Part shown: in pieces, positions 1-6,965 of the stretch | Layout of the letters: every line of letters starts with the position of its first letter | Position numbering within the stretch: the first letter of the stretch is position 1 | NCBI GenBank assembly: GCA_023451115.1 | Contig: JAEXFV010000045.1 | Coordinates: forward strand, 1 to 21,888 | Source: Bacillota bacterium | GTDB taxonomy: Bacteria; Bacillota; Clostridia; Christensenellales; CAG-138 | DNA: 21,888 nt | Direction of reading: 5' to 3' | Made by a program: the position numbers and the translations under genes | Notes under the pieces: generated by a model | Told to the model about the DNA's origin: nothing | Databases searched by the model: none | The model's input: only the letters and a program-made list of their open reading frames with translations

Positions 1-81
1 CATCTCTACTGCATTGATGCAGTAAACCATGGAATTATTTGTAAAAATCGGACAAAATGGAAAACCGGGAAAGCTAGATAA
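1..81 (+). CDS. Possible 3' end of an unidentified gene (cut by window edge)
   Basis: Frame 1 is open from the first base to a TAA at 79-81. It would give a 26-residue basic C-terminus ending KTGKAR, and the other two plus frames close within about 25 bases. A weak hairpin (AAATAG at 80-85 pairing with CTATTT at 97-102) follows the stop and could be a terminator. No family is recognisable from so short a tail, and it may simply be non-coding sequence. An 8-bp inverted repeat lies inside it (7-24). Confidence 0.22.
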   Translation, partial: HLYCIDAVNHGIICKNRTKWKTGKAR

Positions 82-140
82 ATAGGGCGTTTCCCGCTAT
101 TTCTTAGTGTTTTCGTTTGGCTCACCACTTACACGTTAGC

Positions 141-173
141 AGAAAGGCCCCGGGCAATTGGCGGGGCCTTTCT
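141..173. terminator. Bidirectional hairpin terminator
   Basis: A perfect 12-bp stem, AGAAAGGCCCCG (141-152) with CGGGGCCTTTCT (162-173), encloses a 9-base loop. Only short T-rich flanks are present on either strand, so it may be a processing or barrier hairpin rather than a strong intrinsic terminator. Confidence 0.6.
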
Positions 174-179
174 AAACCC

Positions 180-220
180 AAAAACTTCAGAACCGGTAAG
201 AACCCGTTTCTGAAGTTTTT
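180..220. terminator. Rho-independent terminator, probably for the lipoprotein gene
   Basis: AAAAACTTCAGAA (180-192) pairs with TTCTGAAGTTTTT (208-220). Because the stem ends in A/T runs it works as a terminator in both directions. Read on the minus strand it lies about 50 bases after the lipoprotein stop codon, the position expected for that gene's terminator. Confidence 0.75.
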
Positions 221-267
221 GTTATTCTGTATTCAATGGAACACTCCATAACAAGCTGGAATTTGCA

Positions 268-591
268 TTATTGTTCCGGGGTACACAAGCGCCATTCGTT
301 TTCATATAAAACAGCGATTCCGCCTTCAACTTCTGCAAATGGCATATTTAATTCCCGATTAAAATTTGTTTCGCCATCTTTTTCCGGGAACGTATCCGTA
401 TATGATTTTGTATATCCAATGATGGCGCTTTCATCGATTTCAGCAGGCATTGCTTCCATCGAAAGCAGATAAATCGACTCATTTACCATAAATGCCGCGG
501 GATAATCGGTTTCTGTATGGGGACCTAATGAGCAACTGGTAAACAATATTGAGAAAACCAATAGCGCTATGAAACCAAACCATTTTTTCAT
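268..591 (-). CDS. Small putative lipoprotein of unknown function
   Basis: The protein has 107 residues from ATG 589-591. I chose this start because the sequence then opens with a typical lipoprotein signal: MKK, a hydrophobic stretch at residues 4-17, and a lipobox-like FTSC with Cys20. A purine-rich AAAGGGG lies about 10 bases upstream. A longer frame beginning at 642 has no ribosome site and would bury the signal. The mature part is acidic, with the stretch SYTDTFPEKDGETNFNREL and an ending GGIAVLYENEWRLC. I have a general memory of similar small lipoproteins in gut Clostridia but know no function. Phe at the -3 lipobox position is unusual, so lipidation is likely rather than certain. It has its own promoter and terminator and stands alone on the minus strand. 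Confidence 0.72.
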   Translation of the reverse strand: MKKWFGFIALLVFSILFTSCSLGPHTETDYPAAFMVNESIYLLSMEAMPAEIDESAIIGYTKSYTDTFPEKDGETNFNRELNMPFAEVEGGIAVLYENEWRLCTPEQ

Positions 592-640
592 GTTTGAACA
601 TCCCCTTTCCGGTTTATTCCCTGACAGCATATTTTCTATC

Positions 641-669
641 AATGTATCTCATCCGGAGGACATATTCAA
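641..669 (-). promoter_or_regulatory. Promoter of the lipoprotein gene
   Basis: On the minus strand TTGAAT (664-669) and TACATT (641-646) are separated by exactly 17 bases. The -10 lies about 50 bases upstream of the chosen ATG. This is a sequence match only. Confidence 0.5.
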
Positions 670-782
670 GAAAGTGGCAATCTTGCTTTTGTTTTCATAT
701 TCCCCAGTAAAACCGGCAATTGAAAGTATATTGGGGTATCCTCTTTGCACAATCTAAAAAAAGTCAAGGAGGGCTATCGCCA

Positions 783-1097
783 ATGTTCAAACATGAAAAA
801 AAATTGCTAAACCCAGTCCGGGTTGATCGCCCCAATCCCAACTATGCCGCTTTGCTGCAGGAACAGCTTGGCGGCCCTCAGGGAGAACTAAAAAGCGCAT
901 TGCAGTATCTGGCCCAAAGCATGCGCATCCAGGATCCGGAAATCAAGGACTTGTTTCTGGATGTGGCCGCGGAAGAGCTTTGCCACTTAGAACACGTATT
1001 TATTTTGACCTCTCAACCCCAGGCGGACAAGCTTTTGATCCTGCAAAAACGCAGCCGCCCGAATTTAAAATTTAATGAAAACCGCAGCGCGCGTTAA
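783..1097 (+). CDS. Truncated manganese-catalase / CotJC-like protein
   Basis: The protein has 104 residues from ATG 783-785, preceded by AAGGAGGG. An upstream in-frame ATG at 720 lacks a ribosome site. Residues 1-72 look like the N-terminal half of the ferritin-like Mn-catalase/CotJC family: a PNPNYA..LQEQLGGPQGELKSALQY helix followed by VAAEELCHLEH. Visible metal-ligand candidates are Glu35, Glu65 and His68. Family members are normally about 190-300 residues and bring a second Glu/His pair from later helices. Here the fold stops after the second helix and a 30-residue tail without family character (FILTSQPQADK...) leads to the stop. I found no continuation in the other frames before the next terminator. 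It is probably a decayed or deleted gene rather than a working catalase, although the ribosome site is good and it may still be translated. Confidence 0.6.
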   Translation: MFKHEKKLLNPVRVDRPNPNYAALLQEQLGGPQGELKSALQYLAQSMRIQDPEIKDLFLDVAAEELCHLEHVFILTSQPQADKLLILQKRSRPNLKFNENRSAR

Positions 1098-1108
1098 CCT
1101 GCAAAGCC

Positions 1109-1145
1109 ATCCATAAAGGCAGCCGCTAAGGCTGCCTTTATGGAT
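1109..1145. terminator. Bidirectional terminator between convergent genes
   Basis: A perfect 16-bp stem (1109-1124 with 1130-1145, core AAAGGCAGCC/GGCTGCCTTT) has a 5-base loop GCTAA. It sits between the catalase-like gene (plus) and the Tim44-like gene (minus). T-rich sequence follows on the plus side (TCATTTTATTTTC). Confidence 0.8.
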
Positions 1146-1225
1146 CATTTTATTTTCATTTATAATGGACGGTCCTTTTCCCTTGATCTGGGAAATCCAG
1201 TTTTTAGAGGTTTCATCATTCCGTA

Positions 1226-2164
1226 TTAAGCGCTGCGGCGGGATATCCCTTTGATAGCAGAAATCGTCCACTCGTCGCTTAAACCTGTGAGCACATTGCC
1301 GCAATATTCGCACTTGGCGGAATACCCCTTTTCGATGGGTGCGCCGCAGCTGGGGCAATGGTGCTGCTGCATATCATCCTGCGCGCCTGTAACAGTGCCT
1401 TTTGCCCGAACCAGCGTCCATTCATATTCCATATACAGCTCGGTATCTTTGCTGCCGCTAAGCACTTTTCCGGTGGCGTCCTCTACATCGTAATCGATAA
1501 TGCGGGTTTTCAAGCGCACCACGATGGAGTCGTCCGTCTCGTTTTGCATAAAGCCCATGGGGCGTACATCCAAAACAGCAATCTTCTCCACCCGATTGGT
1601 GCGGCCATTGCGGATATATTCCTCCAACTGCCGCAGGAACTGGTTGTAAAGCGACTCGGTCATATGCGGGCGCATCGGTTCAAACTTCTTATCCTGCCAA
1701 CATTGCTGCATTTGCACATACCGGTTTCCTACCATCTCCTGGAATGCAGTCAGGGAGAAGCCGGGATCCAGGGCCTTATATTCCTCCAGGCTGCGCAACA
1801 TGGCGCTTGGCGTAGGCTGTGCGCCGGGGCGAGATACGCCAGCAGATTTCTTTTTGTTTTTCCGGAATACCAGGTAAATAATTACCAACACAATCAGCAG
1901 AGGAAAAAGGGTTCCTCCGCCTGCGCCATCGCTTAAAATGATGGGGATGGACGTATCGGAGTCCCAGTCTGAATCGTTATCCCAGTCCGAATCGTTATCC
2001 CAATCCGAGCTGCTGCCCCAGTCAGAACTGCCGCCCCAGTCAGATCCACCATAATCCGAACTGCCGGCAAAATTGCCCGCGTCGGCCAAGCCTGCCGTGG
2101 AAAACAACAGCGCCGCACATACGAGAATAACCAGCAGCGCAAATAGGCGTCGAAACTGCTTCAT
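1226..2164 (-). CDS. Tim44-like domain membrane protein with Trp/Asp repeats and C-terminal zinc ribbon
   Basis: The protein has 312 residues. Order of parts: an N-terminal signal or membrane segment (residues 7-24, after MKQFRR); a low-complexity Ser/Gly/Asp/Trp region (35-70) made of repeats such as SDWDND; a Gly-rich hinge and a membrane segment (84-100) followed by RKNKKK; a Tim44-like domain (about 115-262, from LRSLEEYKALDPGFS to YEWTLVRAKG); and a zinc ribbon with CPSC (Cys270, Cys273) and CEYC (Cys285, Cys288). Tim44-like domains have an NTF2-like fold and bind membranes or lipids in other systems. The job of bacterial stand-alone members is not established. The basic segment after the second hydrophobic stretch suggests the repeats face outside and the Tim44 and zinc parts face the cytoplasm. 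The gene is monocistronic, with the ribosome site GGAAAGGAAG upstream and its own promoter. Confidence 0.85.
   Translation of the reverse strand: MKQFRRLFALLVILVCAALLFSTAGLADAGNFAGSSDYGGSDWGGSSDWGSSSDWDNDSDWDNDSDWDSDTSIPIILSDGAGGGTLFPLLIVLVIIYLVFRKNKKKSAGVSRPGAQPTPSAMLRSLEEYKALDPGFSLTAFQEMVGNRYVQMQQCWQDKKFEPMRPHMTESLYNQFLRQLEEYIRNGRTNRVEKIAVLDVRPMGFMQNETDDSIVVRLKTRIIDYDVEDATGKVLSGSKDTELYMEYEWTLVRAKGTVTGAQDDMQQHHCPSCGAPIEKGYSAKCEYCGNVLTGLSDEWTISAIKGISRRSA
1955..2062 (-). repeat. In-gene tandem repeat coding Ser/Asp/Trp motifs
   Basis: This is the stretch coding residues 35-70 of the Tim44-like protein. The peptide passes from GGSDWGGSSDWG to SDWDNDSDWDND, the last copies being near-identical 18-base units. 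Such arrays can change length by slippage. Confidence 0.7.
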
Positions 2165-2181
2165 CCACTCTTCCTTTCCTG

Positions 2182-2196
2182 CATGACAATGTCATG
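2182..2196. promoter_or_regulatory. Perfect palindrome in the 5' leader of the Tim44-like gene (possible operator)
   Basis: CATGACA-A-TGTCATG is a 15-base palindrome with 7-bp arms. It lies between the predicted -10 (2230-2235) and the ribosome site of the gene starting at 2164, so a bound repressor would block elongation. No regulator is identifiable in the window. Confidence 0.4.
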
Positions 2197-2229
2197 ATGG
2201 GATATTAAAGTATATAGAAATATGTAATT

Positions 2230-2258
2230 ATTATATCATGCTCTTTATGGCAAAACAA
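2230..2258 (-). promoter_or_regulatory. Promoter of the Tim44-like gene
   Basis: On the minus strand TTGTTT (2253-2258) and a perfect TATAAT (2230-2235) have a 17-base spacer. It gives a 5' leader of about 60 bases that contains the palindrome at 2182-2196. Confidence 0.65.
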
Positions 2259-2305
2259 TAAATCCGATCCGAATAGAGGTGAAATCTGTCGGTTTTTCCC
2301 TGGAA

Positions 2306-2935
2306 TTATTTTCTCAGCCGTTTGCGGCCATGCAGCCCCTCAAGATGCCCAATGGTTCCGCGCACTGCCTGAAAAAAAGGCAAGCGCGTAAAATAAGTAT
2401 CCAACGCGTCTTTTGTTTTAGGCCCTTCCAAGCCCCAATGTTGCAAATAGCCCATAAAACTGCCCTGATAAACCTCCTGTTGGGCAAACGCCGCCTCTAA
2501 ACCCGGGATGCTTCCCAAAGCCGGAGCCTGTAATAAATTCTCTACAAATCCAACGCAGGTAAACGCCCCGGGCAGGGGATACCGCTTTCCCCAAAGCGTA
2601 TACAGCGCATCATAGCTATTATATAAATACCATTGGGGCGCCTGCAAAAAAGGCTGCAACCGTTCCCAAGCCAACTGCGCCATCTCCTGGGGCAGGGCAC
2701 AGGCTTTTACGTGGCAGTCTTTCCCAGTTTTCAAATACCGCTGGGGGCTTTCTTCCACAAAACCGCCCCATAAGGGGGCGTTGCAATAGCGGCGCGCAAA
2801 GGAATAAAAGGCCTGGGGGTTCTGAGAAAAATGTAATGCCACATGATTATAAAACTGCCCCGTCACCAATCGGATGCAGGCCCCCATGCCAGTATTGGTT
2901 TGGGAAAAAATTAAATTGGCCCACGTTGCTTCCAT
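2306..2935 (-). CDS. Permuted papain-fold (YiiX/NlpC-P60-like) cysteine hydrolase candidate, last gene of the aro operon
   Basis: The protein has 209 residues. The pattern YNHVALHFS (His31), AFYSFARR (residues 42-49), WGGFVEESP (56-64) and FTCVGFVENLL (Cys127) matches a family I know from Clostridia with YNHxSIxFD...LYSFGRK...GGFVxEN...FxCSxFV. In that family His precedes Cys, the circularly permuted papain/NlpC-P60 arrangement. A thiol hydrolase or transferase acting on an amide or lipid-linked substrate is the usual inference, but no substrate is known. There is no signal peptide. The ATG follows the aroK stop codon directly (TAAATG, no gap), so it is translated with the aro operon, although nothing ties it chemically to aromatic synthesis. 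I see no clear terminator after its TAA at 2306-2308. Confidence 0.7.
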   Translation of the reverse strand: MEATWANLIFSQTNTGMGACIRLVTGQFYNHVALHFSQNPQAFYSFARRYCNAPLWGGFVEESPQRYLKTGKDCHVKACALPQEMAQLAWERLQPFLQAPQWYLYNSYDALYTLWGKRYPLPGAFTCVGFVENLLQAPALGSIPGLEAAFAQQEVYQGSFMGYLQHWGLEGPKTKDALDTYFTRLPFFQAVRGTIGHLEGLHGRKRLRK

Positions 2936-3448
2936 TTAATCCGCTGCTTCCTTCCCTTTCCCTGCTTTTAAAAAAGCCACAATAACCGCTTGCGCAGCTT
3001 CCTCCACAGTCCCCATATTGTGGATTTCCCAGTGGGCGGCGCTTTGATAGGCTGGCAGCCGCTGTTGGTAAAGGGCATACAGATCCCGGGATAGCGGCCT
3101 CTCCTGAGTGGAAAGTAGCTCCAGCGCCCGGTGCAAAAAATACACCTGCCCACATTCCCGCAGCACCGTGCGGTTGCACTCCCGCAGCACAGCGCCGCCG
3201 CCGGTTGCAATCACAACCCCTTTTTGAGCCGCAGACAGCTGTACCGCCTGGGTTTCCAGGCGCCGGAAAGCCTCTTCCCCCTGCTCTTGAATGATTTGGG
3301 CTGGCGTGGAGCCATGCAAAGCGGCAACTACCTGGTCGGTATCCACAAAGGGCCGCCCCATCAAAGCAGCCACCGCTTCTCCAATGCGGGTTTTTCCGCA
3401 ACCCGGCATGCCCACCAAAACAATATTCTGTTCTTCTTTGGGGCGCAC
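2936..3448 (-). CDS. aroK: Shikimate kinase
   Basis: The 170-residue length is typical for the family. It phosphorylates shikimate with ATP, the step before EPSP synthase. The P-loop is GMPGCGKT (13-20), the Walker-B/shikimate motif is DTD (36-38), FRRLE lies at 61-65, GGGA at 83-86, RPLS (117-120) fits the lid, and Arg130 fits the final substrate or adenine arginine. The start is a GTG (3446-3448), three bases after the pheA stop, with GAGGTG upstream inside the pheA end. The short spacing implies coupled translation with pheA, and the papain-like gene follows with no gap. Confidence 0.95.
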   Translation of the reverse strand: MRPKEEQNIVLVGMPGCGKTRIGEAVAALMGRPFVDTDQVVAALHGSTPAQIIQEQGEEAFRRLETQAVQLSAAQKGVVIATGGGAVLRECNRTVLRECGQVYFLHRALELLSTQERPLSRDLYALYQQRLPAYQSAAHWEIHNMGTVEEAAQAVIVAFLKAGKGKEAAD

Positions 3449-3451
3449 TGG

Positions 3452-4594
3452 CTACACCTCGCTGTAGCAACCCAGGAACACAAAACGTCCGTCGGTTTGC
3501 GCCATTTGTGAAAGCAGTTCCATTACTTCAGGCCGCCAGATGGAGGCTTCCAGATCCACATAGAACAAAAACTCAAAATCACTGCCTGGGATGGGCCGGC
3601 TCTCCAGCTTGGTCAGGTTGAGACCCAACACTGAAAATTTGGCGATCATGTTATATAATGAGCCCGGCTTATGCGGAACGGAAAGCATCAGGCTGATCCG
3701 GTCCGCTCCCGGATAAATGGCCAGCTCCCGGGCAATGCAGATAAAACGGGTATAGTTGTTGCTGTTGTTTTGCACATGGTCGTCCAACACCTGAAGGCCA
3801 TACAGCTCTGCGCAGTCCGGGGAACAAATTGCCGCAACGTCATCCCGCTGGCTTTGCGCCGCCATTTGGGCGGCCACCGCTGTGTTTTCACAGGGGGTGG
3901 TTTTCAGATTACTATGCTGTTCGAAATACAAAGAGCACTGGCTCAATGCCTGTTCATGGGAAAAAACTTCTTTCACCTGCTCGAGTTTCACGCCTGGCTT
4001 TGCCATGAGCTGATGGTGGATATGCAGCCGCACGCTGCGCACAATATGGAATTTATGCCGGTTCATCAAGTCATACACCTTTACTACGGACCCGGCGGAG
4101 CTGTTCTCTATGGGCAATATGCCGTATTGGCAAAGGCCGTTGGCCACTGCCTGGAACACGCCCTCAAAGCTACGGAAATAAAGGATATTCGGCGCTGCAA
4201 ACAGTTTATCGCAAGCATGCTGGGAATATGCCCCCTCCACCCCCTGGCAGGCTACCACGCCCCGGGCCGGAAAAAGCGTGCCTTCCGGCAGCGCAGCGGA
4301 ATACACGTTTTTCGCCAGTTGGCTTTGCTCCCGGCCCAGTTTTTTCTGTTGATAAGCCCGGCTCATATCAAACAGCACGCTATACAACAGCCTGCTGTAA
4401 GCCTCCAAATCCTCTCCCGCCAATTCGGATACACGGGCCAAAACTTCCCGTTCCCGGGCTTTATTCAGCACTGGCAGATGATGCTCCGCTTTATAGTCCG
4501 CTACCTGGGCGCTCAGACCCATCCGTTCCCGGAACAACGCCACCAAATTTTCATCCACTTCATCGATACGCGCCCTGATCTGCTGCAAATCCAT
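3452..4594 (-). CDS. pheA: Bifunctional chorismate mutase / prephenate dehydratase (P-protein)
   Basis: The protein has 380 residues. Residues 1-85 form an AroQ-type chorismate mutase (IRARIDEVDENLVALFRERM; KAREREV). Residues 112-290 are prephenate dehydratase with QGVEGAYSQ (117-125), PIENSSAGSV (161-170) and the catalytic TRF (282-284). Residues 298-375 are an ACT domain with PGSL (310-313) and ESRP (331-334), the motifs that bind phenylalanine for feedback inhibition. It makes prephenate, which the neighbouring TyrA also uses, and then phenylpyruvate. The ATG has AAGGAG upstream. A 36-base gap to aroC is the largest inside the operon. Confidence 0.97.
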   Translation of the reverse strand: MDLQQIRARIDEVDENLVALFRERMGLSAQVADYKAEHHLPVLNKAREREVLARVSELAGEDLEAYSRLLYSVLFDMSRAYQQKKLGREQSQLAKNVYSAALPEGTLFPARGVVACQGVEGAYSQHACDKLFAAPNILYFRSFEGVFQAVANGLCQYGILPIENSSAGSVVKVYDLMNRHKFHIVRSVRLHIHHQLMAKPGVKLEQVKEVFSHEQALSQCSLYFEQHSNLKTTPCENTAVAAQMAAQSQRDDVAAICSPDCAELYGLQVLDDHVQNNSNNYTRFICIARELAIYPGADRISLMLSVPHKPGSLYNMIAKFSVLGLNLTKLESRPIPGSDFEFLFYVDLEASIWRPEVMELLSQMAQTDGRFVFLGCYSEV

Positions 4595-4630
4595 GTTTCC
4601 AATCTCCTTACCAAACTATGAAAATTTTTA

Positions 4631-5707
4631 TCATGATACCAACATATCCAACAACACCATGGCCACAACCGCCTCCACCACCGGCACGGCCCGGGGAACG
4701 ATGCAGGGATCATGCCGGCCTTTAATCTCCAGTTCCGTCTCCTTCATTTTTTCCAGGTCCACCGTGGTTTGCGGGCGGGAAATGGAAGGGGTCGGCTTAA
4801 ACGCCGCCCGTAAAACCAGCGGCATGCCGGATGAAATCCCGCCCAGTATCCCACCATGGTTGTTGCTGCTTGTGCGTACTTTGCCGGCTTGCAGCACAAA
4901 AGGATCGTTGTTGACGCTTCCTGTCATCCGGGCTGCCCCAAAGCCTGCGCCAAATTCCACGCCCTTCACAGCCGGGATGCCGAAAACCGCCTGGCTCAGC
5001 CGACTTTCCAACCCGTCAAACATGGGTTCCCCAATGCCTGCAGGCAGCCCCAAAGCGCAGCATTCTACCACGCCGCCCAGAGAATCGCCCATTTTTACCG
5101 CCTGCTGGATTTGCGCTATCATCTGTTGTGCGGCATAGGTATCGTTAACAGGGAGCTCCCGGCTTTGCACTGCCAACAGCGTCTGCAGGTTGACCGACAC
5201 CGGATCAAAGGGAATATCCTCTACGAGCCCGACGGACGCGATATGGGCGCCGATTGCAACCCCTTTTCGTTCCAGTATTTGCAGTGCAATTCCCCCTGCA
5301 ATACACAGCGCCGCCGTTAGCCTGCCGGAAAAGTGCCCGCCGCCGGCTGTATCTTCAAAGCCGCCATATTTGACCCTTGCGGTATAATCCGCGTGGCCAG
5401 GCCGGGGGGTTTGCCGCAAAGCCTCATAATCCTGAGAACGAGTATTCTGGTTTCGAATGATGGCGCACAACGGCGCGCCACAGGTAAATTCCCCTACCAG
5501 CCCGGAGAGAAACTCCGGCGCATCCTCTTCTTTTCTTGGGGTGCTCCAAGGCGTTTTTCCCGGAGCACGTCGGGCCAAAAAAGCCTGCAGCCGTTGGAAA
5601 TCCACCCGTTCTCCCGGGGGCAAGCCGTCTATTACCACACCCAGAGCAGCGCCATGGGACTGGCCAAATATCGTATATTGAATGCGTTTCCCAAAGCTAG
5701 ACGACAT
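4631..5707 (-). CDS. aroC: Chorismate synthase
   Basis: The protein has 358 residues from ATG 5705-5707. This start puts MSSSFGKRIQYTIFGQSHG at the N-terminus as in the family, with GGAGG eight bases upstream. A longer frame from 5740 adds 11 unlikely residues. It turns EPSP into chorismate using reduced FMN. Motifs: GQSHG (15-19), RPGHADYT (102-109), GGGHFSGR (122-129, the clostridial form of the RxSARET region), GDSLGG, and SSNNHGGILGGISSGMP near residue 290. It overlaps the end of aroA by 11 bases, so ribosomes probably restart there. Confidence 0.96.
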   Translation of the reverse strand: MSSSFGKRIQYTIFGQSHGAALGVVIDGLPPGERVDFQRLQAFLARRAPGKTPWSTPRKEEDAPEFLSGLVGEFTCGAPLCAIIRNQNTRSQDYEALRQTPRPGHADYTARVKYGGFEDTAGGGHFSGRLTAALCIAGGIALQILERKGVAIGAHIASVGLVEDIPFDPVSVNLQTLLAVQSRELPVNDTYAAQQMIAQIQQAVKMGDSLGGVVECCALGLPAGIGEPMFDGLESRLSQAVFGIPAVKGVEFGAGFGAARMTGSVNNDPFVLQAGKVRTSSNNHGGILGGISSGMPLVLRAAFKPTPSISRPQTTVDLEKMKETELEIKGRHDPCIVPRAVPVVEAVVAMVLLDMLVS

Positions 5708-6965
5708 ACACATTTCCTCCCAATCGGGCAAAATCTTCAAAAAAAGCCGGATAGGACTTGTCCACCGCCCTGGCGTTCAAAACCGTTATTTTTCCGCTGG
5801 CAACGCACGCGCCTACAGCGGCAGCCATGGCAATGCGGTGATCGCCGCAGCAATCCACAACGCCCCCCGCTATCTGCCCGCCGCCGTAAACCACCATTCT
5901 GTCCGGCCCAGCTTCCGCCCGCACACCCAAAGCGTGGAGCATGTTCAAAATAGCCTCTACCCGGTCGCTCTCCTTTAAGCGCAGCCGAGCGGTATGCAAT
6001 AGCGTGGTTTTGCCGCCACGGGCTGCTGCAGCCATCACGCAAAGCACTGGCGCCAGATCCGGAATGTTTTCCACATCGATCTCCATCCCCCGGCGCGGCG
6101 CGCCCGCCTGGACGGTGACGCTGTCTTTCCCCAGTATCACATTCGCCCCAAAGCGCAGCAGCAGTTCCAGCATGTCTTTATCCCGCTGCAAAGAACTCAT
6201 GGACAGGCCCGTTACGGTTACGGGGCCGGACAGGGCGCCTGCTGCCAAAAAGAACGCCGCATTGGACCAGTCTCCCTCTACCCCGGCTGTGCCCGGCGAG
6301 CGATACGCCTGTCCCCCTGAAACAAGATACCGCCCCGGCTGCTTTTGCACTTTCACCCCGAAGGCAGCCATGGCCGCTAAGGTCATATCCACATACCCTT
6401 GGGATGCCAGCGGCGTGGTCAGGCGGATTTCCCCGCCTTGGGGCAGTAACGGAAGCATGAGCAGCAACCCGGAAAGGTATTGGGAACTGATGTCCCCCGG
6501 AATACAAAATACTCCCCCTGTGAAGTCGCCCCTTCGCACCTGAAAGGGCAGCTTTTGTTTATCAAAGCAGGCGCCATGGACCTCCAGGCAGTTTTGCAGC
6601 TCCCCGATGGGCCGTTGCGGCAACCGTCCATGGCCATGAAACGTGGCCTGGGCGCACAGGGCGGTTACCACTGGCAGCAGCAGCCGTAAGGTGGTGCCGC
6701 TTTCCCCACAATCCAACAAAGGAGAACTGGTGGGCGTGCCAATGGGGTGTATGGTTACGCCTTCCTGGGTCGGCACCACCCGGGCGCCCAACCGCTGAAT
6801 GCAATTGAGGGTAGCCTGAATGTCCTGGGAAGGGCTTTGCATCCGGATCTTGGTTGCCGCATCCGCCAGGGCAGCGCAAATCAGCAATCGATGGGCTTGG
6901 GATTTGGAAGGGATTGCCGGCAAATTTCCCTGCAAACCGCCTGGTTGGATAATTGCTTGACTCAT
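5697..6965 (-). CDS. aroA: 3-phosphoshikimate 1-carboxyvinyltransferase (EPSP synthase)
   Basis: The protein has 422 residues from ATG 6963-6965, which overlaps the aroB stop as ATGA. The longer frame from 7037 runs into aroB and has no ribosome site. It joins shikimate-3-phosphate and PEP. Active-site parts: Lys21/Ser22/Arg26 (SKSQAHR), the PEP loop CGESGTTLR (86-94), RPIGEL (118-123), SSQYLSG (160-166), Asp303 (IPDLAPV), KESDR (331-335), DHRIAM (375-380) and Lys403. Leu95 sits where the E. coli enzyme has Pro101 after the PEP loop, a position linked to glyphosate response; the phenotype here is unknown. Confidence 0.96.
   Translation of the reverse strand: MSQAIIQPGGLQGNLPAIPSKSQAHRLLICAALADAATKIRMQSPSQDIQATLNCIQRLGARVVPTQEGVTIHPIGTPTSSPLLDCGESGTTLRLLLPVVTALCAQATFHGHGRLPQRPIGELQNCLEVHGACFDKQKLPFQVRRGDFTGGVFCIPGDISSQYLSGLLLMLPLLPQGGEIRLTTPLASQGYVDMTLAAMAAFGVKVQKQPGRYLVSGGQAYRSPGTAGVEGDWSNAAFFLAAGALSGPVTVTGLSMSSLQRDKDMLELLLRFGANVILGKDSVTVQAGAPRRGMEIDVENIPDLAPVLCVMAAAARGGKTTLLHTARLRLKESDRVEAILNMLHALGVRAEAGPDRMVVYGGGQIAGGVVDCCGDHRIAMAAAVGACVASGKITVLNARAVDKSYPAFFEDFARLGGNVYVV

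Noticed and set aside
1098..1108. Frameshift that would restore a full Mn-catalase gene
   Set aside because: I read the other frames downstream of residue 72 up to the terminator and saw no continuation of the family. Deletion fits better than a single frameshift.
1358..1936. 192-codon plus-strand frame
   Set aside because: Antisense to the Tim44-like gene, whose domains and promoter are clear.
1226..2164. Quick reading of the SDWDND repeats as a CRISPR or DNA-level repeat array
   Set aside because: The repeats are in frame, imperfect, contiguous and part of a protein with clear flanking domains.
3671..4621. Long open frame of 316 codons on the plus strand
   Set aside because: It is antisense to pheA, has no ribosome site and matches no family pattern. 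It arises from codon bias of the real gene.
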